This document shows, piece by piece, positions 27,469 to 41,227 of a stretch of 64,000 bases of DNA (position 1 is the first letter of the stretch; each line of letters starts with the position of its first letter). Both the position numbers and the translations under genes were made by a program. Location of the stretch: positions 4,459,353 through 4,523,352 of the forward strand of contig NZ_CP025025.1 of assembly GCF_002874535.1 (NCBI RefSeq). Reading direction: 5' to 3'. This stretch comes from Mesobacillus jeotgali. Its GTDB lineage: Bacteria > Bacillota > Bacilli > Bacillales > Cytobacillaceae. The notes beneath the pieces were generated by a model. It searched no databases. It was not told where the DNA came from and saw only the letters and a list, made by a program, of their open reading frames with translations.

Positions 27469-28106
27469 GGTTGTACGCTCCTTTTTCTTAATGATGCGGT
27501 TAGCTGGTCAATGATCAGCTGAAGATCTTCTTCATTTTTAACGAAATCCAGGTCATCGCCGCTGAAACGGAGGACTGGGATCTCAGGGTGGTCTTGCTCG
27601 AATTGCAGCATTGCTTGTTCGTAATCAAGAGATAATTGCTCTAAATATAAAGGGCTGATGTTTTTTTCGACTTCGCGGCCACGCATCTTGATGCGTTTCA
27701 GCAATGTATCGAGACTTGCATTCAAATAAATGATGACATTCGGCTTAGGCATATCTTTTGTCAGGATTTGATAAATATCTAGGTATTTTTTATACTCCTG
27801 ATCGTTTAAGGTACGCTGTGCGAAGATGAGGTTTTTCATGATATGGTAATCAGCAACGACAGGCTTGTTTTTGCTGAGGTAATGTTCATTAATATCTCCA
27901 AGCTGCTTATATCGATTGCAGAGGAAAAACATTTCTGTCTGGAAACTCCATTCTTCTATGTTATCGTAGAACTTCCCCAAAAATGGATTCTCATCGACAA
28001 TTTCCTTTAAAAGTGCAAATTGAAACCGTTCGGATATGGCGCGGGCCAGTGATGTTTTCCCGATCCCAATCGGTCCCTCAACCGTTATAAAAGGTGTTCC
28101 TTCCAC
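27465..28106 (-). CDS. dgk: Deoxyguanosine kinase
   Basis: Salvage kinase for deoxyguanosine, a paralogue of dck. It has 213 residues. The P-loop is EGPIGIGKTSL at about 9-19, followed by EEWSFQTEMFFLCNRYKQL and a LID with KRIKMRGREVEK. It is the upstream gene of the dgk-dck pair, with GGAGGG before the ATG on the minus strand. It corresponds to B. subtilis Dgk (YaaG). Confidence 0.95.
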   Translation of the reverse strand: MEGTPFITVEGPIGIGKTSLARAISERFQFALLKEIVDENPFLGKFYDNIEEWSFQTEMFFLCNRYKQLGDINEHYLSKNKPVVADYHIMKNLIFAQRTLNDQEYKKYLDIYQILTKDMPKPNVIIYLNASLDTLLKRIKMRGREVEKNISPLYLEQLSLDYEQAMLQFEQDHPEIPVLRFSGDDLDFVKNEEDLQLIIDQLTASLRKRSVQP

Positions 28107-28307
28107 AACATGTCCTCCCTCTCTGTTGTATCTATCTCTTTTTTACATTTCTGTCAGTTAAATCACGCAAAGTCCATTTTATCACACCAAAGTATGATAT
28201 GGGTATGGAATATTAAGAGGCAATTTTAGCAAAAAAGAAGACAGCCGCATAAATACTGCGCCTGTCATTTATTATCGGAATGTGTAAAATTATTTTAACA
28301 GAAAATT

Positions 28308-29591
28308 TTATCTTTTTACGACATTAAAATTATCCTGGATGAGCAGCCAGTTCTGCGGGAAGGAAAGTCCGAGCTTCCAGTAGCTCATTCCTCTCAGGTT
28401 CAATTCCTTTATCAAATCGAATTTTGCCTGGATGGACCTTGCGTCCTCGAACCAGACTTCATGCTGCTTTCCATCTGGCGCTGTATATCGGAAAGTCGGC
28501 GCCTGCGCCCTGGTGTCGTATTGGATTGGTACATTATTGTCAGCTGCGATCTGGATTGCCTGTTGAGGACTGACCGCCTTGGCGATTGTCCCCTGAACAA
28601 ATGGAAGAGTCCAATCATAACCATAAAGATTCTGGCCCATCATGACTTTTTGTGATGGCATTTCACTGATGGCATACTCCAAAACCTCACGAACAGGACC
28701 AATTGGCGATACTGCCTGTGCAGGTCCGCCGCTATAGCCCCATTCATATGTCATGATGACGACAAAATCGACAATCTCTCCATGTGATTTGTAGTCATGT
28801 GCAGTATACCAGGGCCCCGTTTGAGCTGCACTTGTTTTTGGGGCGAGGGCGGTGGAAATAAACCAGCCCTCCTGTTTAAAACGATCCCGTGCTTTTCTCA
28901 GGAAGGCATTATAGGCTTCACGGTCTTCTGGACGAAGGAATTCAAAATCAAAATGGATATCGCGGAATCCGTATTTTTTAGCGGTGGCAACGATATTGTT
29001 CAGGAATTTGTCCTGGACAGCCATGTCATTCAAGATGATACGTCCGAGTTCATCGCTGAACTGGTCGTTTTCCTGATTGGTGATGACCATCATCAAAATA
29101 TTATTGTTTGCCTCTGCAATGGCCGGGAAATTGTTCAACAGCGGTTCCTTCAACGAACCGTCCCGCAAAGCCTGGAAGCTGAACGGCGCAAGGTATGTTA
29201 AATATGGGGCAGCCTCCCGTGCTGCTGTTTCCAGTGCAGGCGCAACTGTGTTCCCACGAGGTTCTACGTAAGCATTGAATTCCGCGTTTGTTTTTGGACG
29301 CTGCGGAATATAAAGGCGAAAACCAACTGAAAGAGGCTGGTTGACTGAGATGCCGTTGATCCTTGCGAGTTCCTGTGGAGTGATACCAAACCTTCTTGAA
29401 ATCGCCCATAGGCTGTCACCTGGCTGGACAAAGTAAAAACTGCCGACAATCGGGATGACCATAGCCTGGCCTACAACTAGATTATTCGGGTTGGGCAGTT
29501 CGTTCGCCTCGGTTATATCAGTAACAGAAGACCCATATAATTGAGCGATCTGTGTCAATGTCTGTCCTTGCTGTACCACATGAATTTGCAT
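28308..29591 (-). CDS. sleL: Spore cortex-lytic glycoside hydrolase SleL/YaaH
   Basis: Germination enzyme that cuts cortex peptidoglycan glycan chains. It has 427 residues: two LysM domains (about 2-46 and 50-95, each with a GQTLTQIAQLYG-type core) and a glycosyl-hydrolase family 18 barrel (about 110-427). The catalytic segment is DIHFDFEFL, the DxxDxDxE-type motif with the proton-donor glutamate. It has no signal peptide, consistent with mother-cell synthesis and coat/cortex targeting by LysM. It sits between dgk and yaaI as in B. subtilis. Confidence 0.93.
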   Translation of the reverse strand: MQIHVVQQGQTLTQIAQLYGSSVTDITEANELPNPNNLVVGQAMVIPIVGSFYFVQPGDSLWAISRRFGITPQELARINGISVNQPLSVGFRLYIPQRPKTNAEFNAYVEPRGNTVAPALETAAREAAPYLTYLAPFSFQALRDGSLKEPLLNNFPAIAEANNNILMMVITNQENDQFSDELGRIILNDMAVQDKFLNNIVATAKKYGFRDIHFDFEFLRPEDREAYNAFLRKARDRFKQEGWFISTALAPKTSAAQTGPWYTAHDYKSHGEIVDFVVIMTYEWGYSGGPAQAVSPIGPVREVLEYAISEMPSQKVMMGQNLYGYDWTLPFVQGTIAKAVSPQQAIQIAADNNVPIQYDTRAQAPTFRYTAPDGKQHEVWFEDARSIQAKFDLIKELNLRGMSYWKLGLSFPQNWLLIQDNFNVVKR

Positions 29592-29654
29592 CTTCTTCCC
29601 TCCCTGGCATTTTTAGCGCTACAACCATTGTATGAAGGAAGAAAAAACAGTATG

Positions 29655-30194
29655 TTATAAATCAAGCTCCCTGGATGGTCTTGTTTTTGCAGACAGGACA
29701 TTTTTCATCATTGTCAGCGCGTATTGATTATCTTCGTCATCATTGGAGGCAATGAAGTCCTCAGGGATGATCAGGTTGTATTCTCGCATATACGCATCAT
29801 TTGCGGTGAAAAGAACACAAATATTCCCTGCGATTCCGGATAGAATCAAAGTATCCACTTTCAACTGCTGGAGCAGGGTATGAAGAGCCGTACCGTAAAA
29901 AGCAGAATGCTTTGGTTTGATTAGAAAATAATCCTGGTTCTTTTCAGGAGCGATTTTTTTGATGATTTCACTGCTCGTTTCATTTGAGCAATGATCCATG
30001 ATTTTTTCAAAATCGGCCTGCCATAGATTATAATGGTCATTAATATAAATGACGGGCATCTCCCTTTCATTAAAGGACTTTTTTAATGTTAAAATAGGAT
30101 CAATGATTTCTTTTGTGTTTTTTGCTAGCTCTTCACCTGCATCAAAATTAAAATCATTGATCATATCAATGATCAATAGAGCAGTCTTTGGCAT
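29655..30194 (-). CDS. yaaI: Isochorismatase-family hydrolase YaaI
   Basis: A 179-residue cysteine hydrolase of the isochorismatase/nicotinamidase fold. The putative triad is visible: Asp9 (LIIDMINDF), a lysine in LIKPKHSAF and the cysteine in SGIAGNICVLFTA. The physiological substrate is not known to me. It is the upstream neighbour of sleL on the minus strand, separated by 63 bases, and divergent from tadA. Confidence 0.85.
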   Translation of the reverse strand: MPKTALLIIDMINDFNFDAGEELAKNTKEIIDPILTLKKSFNEREMPVIYINDHYNLWQADFEKIMDHCSNETSSEIIKKIAPEKNQDYFLIKPKHSAFYGTALHTLLQQLKVDTLILSGIAGNICVLFTANDAYMREYNLIIPEDFIASNDDEDNQYALTMMKNVLSAKTRPSRELDL

Positions 30195-30260
30195 GAATAA
30201 TCCTCTCCCTTTCCTATATATTTTTTACCGGTGGGGGATTATTAAACCAATTGGAAATAA

Positions 30261-30818
<558 letters not shown>

Positions 30819-30821
30819 GCA

Positions 30822-30850
30822 TTGCTTTTTGGTTCGTGAGTTAGTATACT
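30822..30850 (+). promoter_or_regulatory. Promoter of the SRP RNA gene
   Basis: TTGCTT, a 17-base spacer and TATACT, directly upstream of the SRP RNA. Confidence 0.75.
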
Positions 30851-30890
30851 ATGTATGTGTCCTTGAGACACACCTAAATAAGGTTTCAAT

Positions 30891-31162
30891 TTTGCCGTGC
30901 TAGTCGGGGAGGTAGCGGTGCCCTGTACCCGCAATCCGCTCTAGCGGGGATGAATCCCTTCCTGAGGCTGTTTTACTGTAGGGTCTGCCTTAAGTAAGTG
31001 GTGTTGACGCCCGGGTCCTGCGCAATGGGAATCCATGAACCATGTCAGGTCCGGAAGGAAGCAGCATTAAGTGGACGCTCCCATGTGCCGCAGGGTTGCC
31101 TGGGCCGAGCCAACTGCTTAAGTAACGCTTATGGTATTCAGTCGACGGAAGGTGCGCGGCAG
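30891..31162 (+). ncRNA. scr: Signal recognition particle RNA (6S/scRNA, long Gram-positive type)
   Basis: About 272 bases, the long Bacillus form that includes an Alu domain. The 5' part TGCCGTGCTAGTCGGGGAGG and the domain IV hairpin with GTCAGGTCCGGAAGGAAGCA (the Ffh-binding GGAA tetraloop and asymmetric loop) closely match the B. subtilis scRNA from memory, and the position between tadA and dnaX is conserved. The 3' end is estimated as GGTGCGCGGCA. It is processed from a primary transcript that ends at the hairpin 31179-31210. Confidence 0.95.
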
Positions 31163-31178
31163 TTAAATATGATACATT

Positions 31179-31210
31179 CAACTCATCTCTTTAACGGAGA
31201 TGAGTTTTTT
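31179..31210 (+). terminator. Terminator after the SRP RNA
   Basis: AACTCATCTC/GAGATGAGTT hairpin with a T6 tail. Confidence 0.92.
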
Positions 31211-31303
31211 GTCGTTTTAAAAAGCTTAAAAACTTCCTTTGGTAAAAGTGAAATTGAAAGTTATTTACGTTATAATAGATAAGATAATAAAAGGAAGGGA
31301 GCG

Positions 31304-32995
31304 GTGTCATTGGCCTACCAAGCTTTATATCGTGTCTGGCGTCCACAACAGTTCATTGATGTGGTCGGGCAGGAACATGTCACAACGACACTGCAAAACG
31401 CTCTGCTTCAACAAAAAATATCACATGCCTATCTTTTCTCCGGACCCAGGGGGACTGGGAAAACGAGTGCTGCGAAGATTTTGGCGAAAGCGGTAAACTG
31501 CGAAAAAGCTCCAACGGCCGAGCCTTGCAATGAATGCGATGCTTGCCGTGGAATCACTGATGGGTCAATACCTGATGTCATTGAAATCGATGCTGCTTCA
31601 AATAACGGCGTCGAGGAAATCAGGGATATCCGTGATAAGGTAAAATATGCGCCAAGCGTCGTGAAGTATAAAGTATATATCATTGACGAAGTGCATATGC
31701 TTTCCATCGGAGCGTTCAACGCCTTGCTGAAAACCCTTGAAGAGCCTCCAAAGCATGTTATCTTTATCCTCGCTACGACTGAGCCCCATAAGATTCCACT
31801 CACAATCATTTCAAGATGCCAGCGATTTGATTTTAAGAGGATCACAGCTCAGGCAATCGTTGGCAGGATGAAGCAAATTGTTGAGGAATCTGGAGTGGGT
31901 TGCGATGACAAAGCCCTGCAGATCATTTCCAGGGCTGCAGAAGGCGGAATGCGTGATGCCTTAAGTCTGCTTGATCAGGCGATTTCATTCAGCCAGGATA
32001 CAGTGACAATTGAAGATGCACTCACGGTAACAGGTACCGTATCGCAGAATTTCCTGAACCAGCTGGCCAGGGCGATTCAGGAACGAAATGCTGCAGCTGG
32101 GCTGGAAGCTTTGGAAGAACTGCTTTTACAAGGGAAGGATCCAGCAAGATTCATAGAGGATCTGATATTCTTCTACCGTGATATGCTTCTGTACAAGGCA
32201 GCCCCTGCGCTCGAGGAATCTATGGAGCGAGTAATGCTGGACGAGGATTTCCAGGAGCTTGCCAATCAGGTCGAGCCAGCTCAGATCTATGAATTAATAG
32301 AGGTCTTGAATAAGGCACAGCAAGAAATGCGTTGGACAAACCATCCCCGTATCTTCCTTGAAGTAGCGATCGTCAAGCTATGCCAGCTGGAAAATCAAAA
32401 TCCGTCCAGTAATGTTCAGGTTGAACCGTTGCTGAGAAGGATCGAGCAGCTCGAGGAAAAATTGGAACAGTTCCAGCAAAACCCTGGGATGGCGGCAAGT
32501 GAACCGGCTGCCGCTGCTAAAAAAGCGCCACGTCCAAATCGTAAAGGCTTCCAGGCGCCGGCAGGAAAGATAAATGAGGTCCTGAAAAGTGCTACCAAGA
32601 CAAATCTCCATACAATCAAGGGACGTTGGGGAGACTTGCTCGAAATGCTTGCCGCGAACCAAATGCGTTCACAGGCTGCATTATTGAATGAAGCGGAACC
32701 AGTGGCTGCATCTGATGAGGCAGTCGTGATAAAATTCAAATATGAGATTCACTGTCAGATGGCAATGGAAAATACCAGATTCACTGAAACTGTCAGCGGT
32801 GCGATGAATGATTACACCGGTAAAAGGATGCAGGTAATTGGTGTGCCGGAAGATCAGTGGCTTAAAATAAGGGAAAACTTTATCAGCCAGAGAGGCGATG
32901 GAGCAACGGAAGGCGAAGCTAATGCAGCCGAAGACCCGCTGATTGCTGAAGCTAAAAAATTATTTGGCGATGAATTAATACAAATACAAGACTAG
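31304..32995 (+). CDS. dnaX: DNA polymerase III subunits gamma/tau
   Basis: Clamp-loader ATPase and organiser of the replisome. It has 563 residues: AAA+ Walker [10 protein letters not shown] at about 45-53, the four-cysteine zinc module (C-CNECDAC), the DEVHML Walker B, the SRC sensor in [10 protein letters not shown], and a C-terminal tau-type extension ending [19 protein letters not shown]. The GTG start has GGGAGCGG upstream. An A6 tract near 32519 is not in the phase of the E. coli frameshift heptamer, so a separate gamma product is not predicted. Confidence 0.98.
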   Translation: MSLAYQALYRVWRPQQFIDVVGQEHVTTTLQNALLQQKISHAYLFSGPRGTGKTSAAKILAKAVNCEKAPTAEPCNECDACRGITDGSIPDVIEIDAASNNGVEEIRDIRDKVKYAPSVVKYKVYIIDEVHMLSIGAFNALLKTLEEPPKHVIFILATTEPHKIPLTIISRCQRFDFKRITAQAIVGRMKQIVEESGVGCDDKALQIISRAAEGGMRDALSLLDQAISFSQDTVTIEDALTVTGTVSQNFLNQLARAIQERNAAAGLEALEELLLQGKDPARFIEDLIFFYRDMLLYKAAPALEESMERVMLDEDFQELANQVEPAQIYELIEVLNKAQQEMRWTNHPRIFLEVAIVKLCQLENQNPSSNVQVEPLLRRIEQLEEKLEQFQQNPGMAASEPAAAAKKAPRPNRKGFQAPAGKINEVLKSATKTNLHTIKGRWGDLLEMLAANQMRSQAALLNEAEPVAASDEAVVIKFKYEIHCQMAMENTRFTETVSGAMNDYTGKRMQVIGVPEDQWLKIRENFISQRGDGATEGEANAAEDPLIAEAKKLFGDELIQIQD

Positions 32996-33012
32996 TATTG
33001 GAGGACGTTAAT

Positions 33013-33339
33013 ATGATGCGTGGAATGGGTAATATGCAAAACATGATGAAGCAAATGCAGAAAATGCAAAAGAAAATGGAAGAAGCTCAGGTCCAATTAG
33101 GAGAAGAGAAAATTGAAGGTACAGCTGGCGGCGGCATGGTAACAGTCATCGTGACAGGTCATAAGGAAATTGTTGACGTCCAGATCAAACCGGAAGTTGT
33201 GGATCCTGATGATGTCGAAATGCTGCAGGACCTAGTGCTTGCTGCAACGAACGATGCATTGAAAAAAGCAGAAGAACTTTCAAGTAAAACAATGGGACAA
33301 TTCACAAAAGGGATGAACCTTCCTGGGGGAATGTTCTAG
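33013..33339 (+). CDS. yaaK: Nucleoid-associated protein, EbfC/YbaB family
   Basis: Small dimeric DNA-binding protein, 108 residues, methionine-rich at the start ([21 protein letters not shown]) and with the family core [21 protein letters not shown]. The start is ATG 33013, which has TTGGAGG nine bases upstream; the in-frame extension to 32998 lies on the ribosome binding site. It lies between dnaX and recR, an arrangement conserved across most bacteria. Confidence 0.95.
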   Translation: MMRGMGNMQNMMKQMQKMQKKMEEAQVQLGEEKIEGTAGGGMVTVIVTGHKEIVDVQIKPEVVDPDDVEMLQDLVLAATNDALKKAEELSSKTMGQFTKGMNLPGGMF

Positions 33340-33354
33340 GAGGAATATAACAGA

Positions 33355-33951
33355 ATGCATTATCCTGAACCAATATCAAAGCTGATTGACAGCTTTATGA
33401 AATTGCCAGGTATCGGCCCGAAAACGGCCGCTCGTCTGGCTTTTTTCGTATTAAGCATGAAGGAAGAAACTGTTTTGGATTTCGCTAAGGCATTGGTCAA
33501 CGCTAAGCGCAACCTGACTTATTGCTCTGTCTGCGGCCATATAACTGACCAGGATCCTTGCTATATATGTGAGGACCAGCGCCGCGATCGCAGTGTGGTC
33601 TGCGTTGTACAGGATCCAAAGGATGTTATTGCGATGGAAAAGATGAAGGAATTCAATGGTCTCTATCATGTACTCCATGGTGCAATCTCACCAATGGATG
33701 GAATAGGACCAGAAGATATCAATATTCCCGACCTATTAAAGAGGCTTCAGGATGAAACAGTCCAGGAAGTTATACTAGCAACAAACCCGAACATTGAAGG
33801 GGAAGCAACTGCTATGTATATCTCAAGGTTGCTGAAGCCATCAGGGATCAAGATTACAAGGATCGCGCACGGACTGCCGGTCGGCGGAGATCTTGAATAT
33901 GCGGATGAAGTCACGCTTTCTAAAGCACTAGAAGGGCGCAGGGAAGTTTAA
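33355..33951 (+). CDS. recR: Recombination protein RecR
   Basis: Acts with RecF and RecO to load RecA. It has 198 residues: the helix-hairpin-helix [13 protein letters not shown] at about 17-29, a four-cysteine zinc finger ([16 protein letters not shown], 57-72), a TOPRIM domain beginning [14 protein letters not shown], and the C-terminal [16 protein letters not shown]. It starts 15 bases after yaaK, so it is cotranscribed with dnaX-yaaK. Confidence 0.98.
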   Translation: MHYPEPISKLIDSFMKLPGIGPKTAARLAFFVLSMKEETVLDFAKALVNAKRNLTYCSVCGHITDQDPCYICEDQRRDRSVVCVVQDPKDVIAMEKMKEFNGLYHVLHGAISPMDGIGPEDINIPDLLKRLQDETVQEVILATNPNIEGEATAMYISRLLKPSGIKITRIAHGLPVGGDLEYADEVTLSKALEGRREV

Positions 33952-33988
33952 CTCCATATATAAGAAGAAACTCTACTGGAGGAGAGTC

Positions 33989-34210
33989 ATGTTATTTCGT
34001 AAAAAGAAATGGCTTAGAAAAGAATTCGACCATAAACTATTGGAACAGCTGGACAGCATGAAGAGGAACTGGAACAATCAAAAGCTACTGGTTGAAAGAA
34101 GCTTCGATCCATCCGAAGAGTTTATCACTGAAGCGAAAATTGCCGAGGCCAAGTACTTCTTTCTTTTTAAAGAAGCAAAGCACAGGAAAATCACCATCAA
34201 GACGAAGTGA
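33989..34210 (+). CDS. yaaL: YaaL family protein (DUF2508)
   Basis: A 73-residue charged, mostly helical protein of unknown function, always encoded between recR and bofA in Bacillus. It begins MLFRKKKWLRKEFDHKLLEQL and ends KHRKITIKTK. The ATG follows TGGAGGAGAG. It has no membrane segment and no catalytic motif. Confidence 0.88.
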   Translation: MLFRKKKWLRKEFDHKLLEQLDSMKRNWNNQKLLVERSFDPSEEFITEAKIAEAKYFFLFKEAKHRKITIKTK

Positions 34211-34244
34211 GTTTTTTCCATACGATAAGGTCTTATTTTGATAA

Positions 34245-34266
34245 CTTGTACATAAAAATGTACAAG
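34245..34266. promoter_or_regulatory. Palindrome upstream of bofA
   Basis: CTTGTACAT-AAAA-ATGTACAAG, perfect 9-base arms and no T-run. It overlaps a CATAAAAAT segment that could be a sigma-E-type -10, so it may be an operator rather than a terminator. bofA is sigma-E dependent in B. subtilis. Confidence 0.45.
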
Positions 34267-34289
34267 ACATTGAAGTAAGGGGGAAGAGT

Positions 34290-34553
34290 ATGGATCCTAT
34301 AGTTGTCATATCGGTCCTTGGTGGATTGATCTTTTTGCTGCTCATTATAGGTGCACCGACAAAACCGCTCCGTTTTATTGGCCAGAATGCAGTGAAGATC
34401 TTAATTGGAGCCATCTTTTTATTTTTTCTTAACGCTTTCGGAACTAGTTTCGGCATTTATGTGCCGATCAATATTGCGACCGCAGCAGTCTCAGGTCTAT
34501 TAGGAATACCTGGTGTGTTTGCGTTGGTAGCTATTCAGACTTGGATTATATAA
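34290..34553 (+). CDS. bofA: Sigma-K processing inhibitor BofA
   Basis: Membrane protein that, with SpoIVFA, holds the intramembrane protease SpoIVFB inactive until the forespore signal arrives. It has 87 residues, almost entirely hydrophobic, with two or three membrane segments (about 2-22, 34-52, 62-85). The conserved C-terminal segment GIPGVFALVAIQTWII is present. The ATG has AAGGGGGAAG upstream. It is followed by a terminator. Confidence 0.95.
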   Translation: MDPIVVISVLGGLIFLLLIIGAPTKPLRFIGQNAVKILIGAIFLFFLNAFGTSFGIYVPINIATAAVSGLLGIPGVFALVAIQTWII

Positions 34554-34558
34554 AGAAG

Positions 34559-34590
34559 GAACGCCGCTTTTGAAGCGGCGTTTTATTTTT
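34559..34590 (+). terminator. Terminator after bofA
   Basis: AACGCCGCTT/AAGCGGCGTT stem with a TTTTATTTTT tail. Confidence 0.92.
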
Positions 34591-34618
34591 CAGGATAAGA
34601 GTAAAAAATTCACTTCGA

Positions 34619-34672
34619 GAATTGTCCAGCTCCAGAGCATGTCGGGACTGAATAAGGCGCTTAATCTTTTCT
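34619..34672. repeat. Dispersed intergenic repeat, short copy
   Basis: AATTGTCCAGCTCCAGAGCA followed by GTCGGGACTGAATAAGGCGCTTA: the two ends of the repeat family at 4865 joined with the middle missing. Confidence 0.6.
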
Positions 34673-34688
34673 ATTTTGCGAAAAACTA

Positions 34689-34793
34689 TTGACCAAGTAA
34701 TCAGAAGTTGTTATTATATTAAACGTTGCTGTTGAGCAGCCGTAAATAACTTTTTAAAAAAGTGTTGACGTAATATCGACAGCATGATATATT
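34689..34793 (+). promoter_or_regulatory. Tandem sigma-A promoters of rRNA operon 2
   Basis: P1 is TTGACC (34689-34694), 17 bases, TATTAT (34712-34717). P2 is TTGACG (34765-34770), 17 bases, TATATT (34788-34793). Promoter sequences differ from those of operon 1, while the leader from about 34825 onward is almost the same. Confidence 0.85.
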
Positions 34794-34935
34794 ATTTAAG
34801 TCGCCCACGGGTGACACTTTAAAATTGCTCTTTGAAAACTAAACAAACAAGCGTCAACAAACAATAAATTATCATGACTTCTATTATAGAAGAACATGAG
34901 CCAACGTTTTAACTTTATGAGCTAACTCATAACTC

Positions 34936-36496
<1,561 letters not shown>

Positions 36497-36593
36497 TGCC
36501 GTAATGGCAATCGGAATGCGAATCTTTCGATTCGTACTGTTGACCGCTTGTTTGTTTAGTTTTGAGGGAGCGATTCCTCTATATATGATATAT

Positions 36594-36670
<77 letters not shown>

Positions 36671-36685
36671 TATATCTTTCATAAC

Positions 36686-36761
36686 GGGGCCTTAGCTCAG
36701 CTGGGAGAGCGCCTGCCTTGCACGCAGGAGGTCAGCGGTTCGATCCCGCTAGGCTCCACCA
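36686..36761 (+). tRNA. tRNA-Ala (anticodon TGC)
   Basis: 76 bases with encoded CCA, anticodon loop CTTGCAC (TGC), T arm GGTTCGATCCC. The acceptor GGGGCCT pairs with AGGCTCC, including a G-U pair. It lies 15 bases after tRNA-Ile, the usual Ile-Ala spacer pair. Confidence 0.97.
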
Positions 36762-36888
36762 TGTCGCTTTTATGGCACATGTTTTTGTTCCTTGAAAACT
36801 AGATAATCGTAAGTAAGAAGAACCAAGAAAAAACCGAGTGATCGCCATTTTAGTTTTTCTCTCTATTCAATAGAGAAATGACCTTTTA

Positions 36889-39822
<2,934 letters not shown>

Positions 39823-39898
39823 AATAGATTACTCGTTTCTCTTGTTTTCTTCTTACAATTATCTAGTTTTGAGGGTGCAAAAAACCTCAATTAAATAG

Positions 39899-40014
<116 letters not shown>

Positions 40015-40019
40015 ACTCG

Positions 40020-40050
40020 AAAGAACAGCTGTAATGGCTGTTCTTTTTTT
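40020..40050 (+). terminator. Terminator of rRNA operon 2
   Basis: The same AAGAACAGC/GCTGTTCTT hairpin and T7 run as operon 1. Sequence divergence between the two operons starts immediately after this hairpin. Confidence 0.95.
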
Positions 40051-40103
40051 GCTTATCGGAAAAGTAGTGGTTAATTATTTTTCAGGGATCTCGCTGTTCC
40101 CTG

Positions 40104-40310
40104 ATTTTATCATGTTGGTCGGAATATCCGAGAATGTGGTCGATATATTCAAAATGTGGTCAATAAAATCAAAAAATCGCCAATAAAACATAAGTATGAT
40201 ATTGTTGAAGCATTCTCAGTCCCCTCTTTTACGTGCAGATCAGTCCATCTGAAGAATATTTTTCATAAAAAATCGTCCTGACCTCCAAAAATCGTCCTCA
40301 AGCTTCCATA
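40104..40310. repeat. Degenerate ~20-bp tandem repeats
   Basis: ATGTTGGTC or ATGTGGTC recurs near 40112, 40134 and 40154 with a related AAATCGCC near 40175, and AAAAATCGTCCT recurs twice 20 bases apart near 40267-40290. The copies are imperfect. The gap 40051-40468 holds no gene I can support. Confidence 0.5.
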
Positions 40311-40468
40311 TTGTTATGATTATTAGAGCGGGTCCCACTATTTCCCCTCCAGAACAGCTTAATCAAATAATAAAACCAACCTAAATTGTTATAAGACATA
40401 CAAGGAAATCGAATGTCAATCATAAAATATAAAACAACTAAACTTTCTAAAATATTATTCGGAAAATT

Positions 40469-40498
40469 GTATACAAAAAAACGCTCCTGGCAACAATA
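40469..40498 (+). promoter_or_regulatory. Sigma-F-type promoter of csfB
   Basis: GTATA (40469-40473), a 15-base spacer and GGCAACAATA (40489-40498), which fits the forespore sigma-F consensus GYATA-N15-GGNNANANTN. csfB is a known sigma-F gene in B. subtilis. Confidence 0.8.
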
Positions 40499-40518
40499 GG
40501 TGTACGGAGGTGGAGAAT

Positions 40519-40722
40519 TTGGGTTCGCTTTTAGCTAAAAATCAAATTGGGGAAACGTGTGTGATTTGCGAACAGACGAAAAGTGCTGGCATACACCTGT
40601 ATACTTCTTTTATATGCACAGACTGTGAGAGCATCATGATCAAGACAGATACGAGTGATCCTAAATATAAATATTACGTAGAAAAGCTAAGGAAAGTAAC
40701 GAAGCCTGGCATTTACAGTTAA
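40519..40722 (+). CDS. csfB: Anti-sigma-G factor Gin/CsfB
   Basis: Small zinc-binding protein that blocks premature sigma-G (and sigma-E in the forespore) activity. It has 67 residues from TTG 40519, chosen because GGAGG lies eight bases before it; a GTG at 40510 overlaps that ribosome binding site. Two cysteine pairs, CVIC and CTDC, flank the family segment AGIHLYTSFI, and the protein ends KVTKPGIYS. It is preceded by a sigma-F-type promoter. The xpaC and yaaN genes that follow it in B. subtilis are absent. Confidence 0.93.
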   Translation: MGSLLAKNQIGETCVICEQTKSAGIHLYTSFICTDCESIMIKTDTSDPKYKYYVEKLRKVTKPGIYS

Positions 40723-40752
40723 AAGCTCATTTTGGGCTTTTATTTTTTTTTG
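40721..40752 (+). terminator. Terminator after csfB
   Basis: AAAAGCTC/GGGCTTTT hairpin followed by ATTTTTTTTTTG, overlapping the stop codon. Confidence 0.8.
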
Positions 40753-40810
40753 TTTTGTAGGAGTTTGTAAATTGATTAGTTGTGAATGACTGCAAGTAGG
40801 TTTCTTAATC

Positions 40811-41168
40811 CAGCTCCAGCGCCTAGCCCCTCGAGTCGCTTGTCCAGCTGCGGCTCCTAACTCCTCGAGACGCTTCGGTCCTGTCTATGAAGTCAAAGAA
40901 CGACTTCACAGCCAGGCCCTCCAGCGCTTGTCGGAGTTGAGCAGTCGCCTCCGCTTTTCGAATTGTCTAGTTTCGCCTCCTAGAAACTCCGAAACTTCAA
41001 CTCCGCCGGCAGAAGCAAAAAGCGCTTCTTTGCCGGAGTCTCCAGTTTCTGCGTTTCTGGACAGTCGGCTATACTTTTCGGTTTCAATCCGCCCAATGAA
41101 CTCAAAGAACGACTTCACCGGTCGGCCCTCCAGCGCTTGTCGGGGCTGAACGAGCCGCTTGCGCTTTT
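40811..41168. repeat. Dispersed intergenic repeat, long composite copy
   Basis: About 358 bp made of two modules. The first resembles the 4865 copy (CAGCTCCAGCGCCTAGCCCC to CCTCCAGCGCTTGTCGG). The second, about 40965-41075, contains a strong hairpin ACTCCGCCGGCAGAAGC/GCTTCTTTGCCGGAGT with outer AGAAACT/AGTTTCT arms and is also present at 61835-61950. A third stretch repeats the first module's end. It lies directly upstream of yaaO and does not code. Confidence 0.88.
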
Positions 41169-41227
41169 TGTTCCTAAAAAACAGTGTTAGAATAGATAGG
41201 TGTGAATTTATATATATAGGTGATAAT

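Noticed and set aside
32517-32527. Possible programmed frameshift in dnaX at an A6 run
   Set aside because: The run is in the phase T-AAA-AAA-G, not the A-AAA-AAG phase needed for slippage, and no Shine-Dalgarno or pairing structure was evident.
40906-41118. Minus-strand frame within the composite repeat, similar to one at 61811-62128
   Set aside because: The similarity reflects the DNA repeat and its hairpin, not a protein; there is no suitable ribosome binding site and the frame ends differ between copies.
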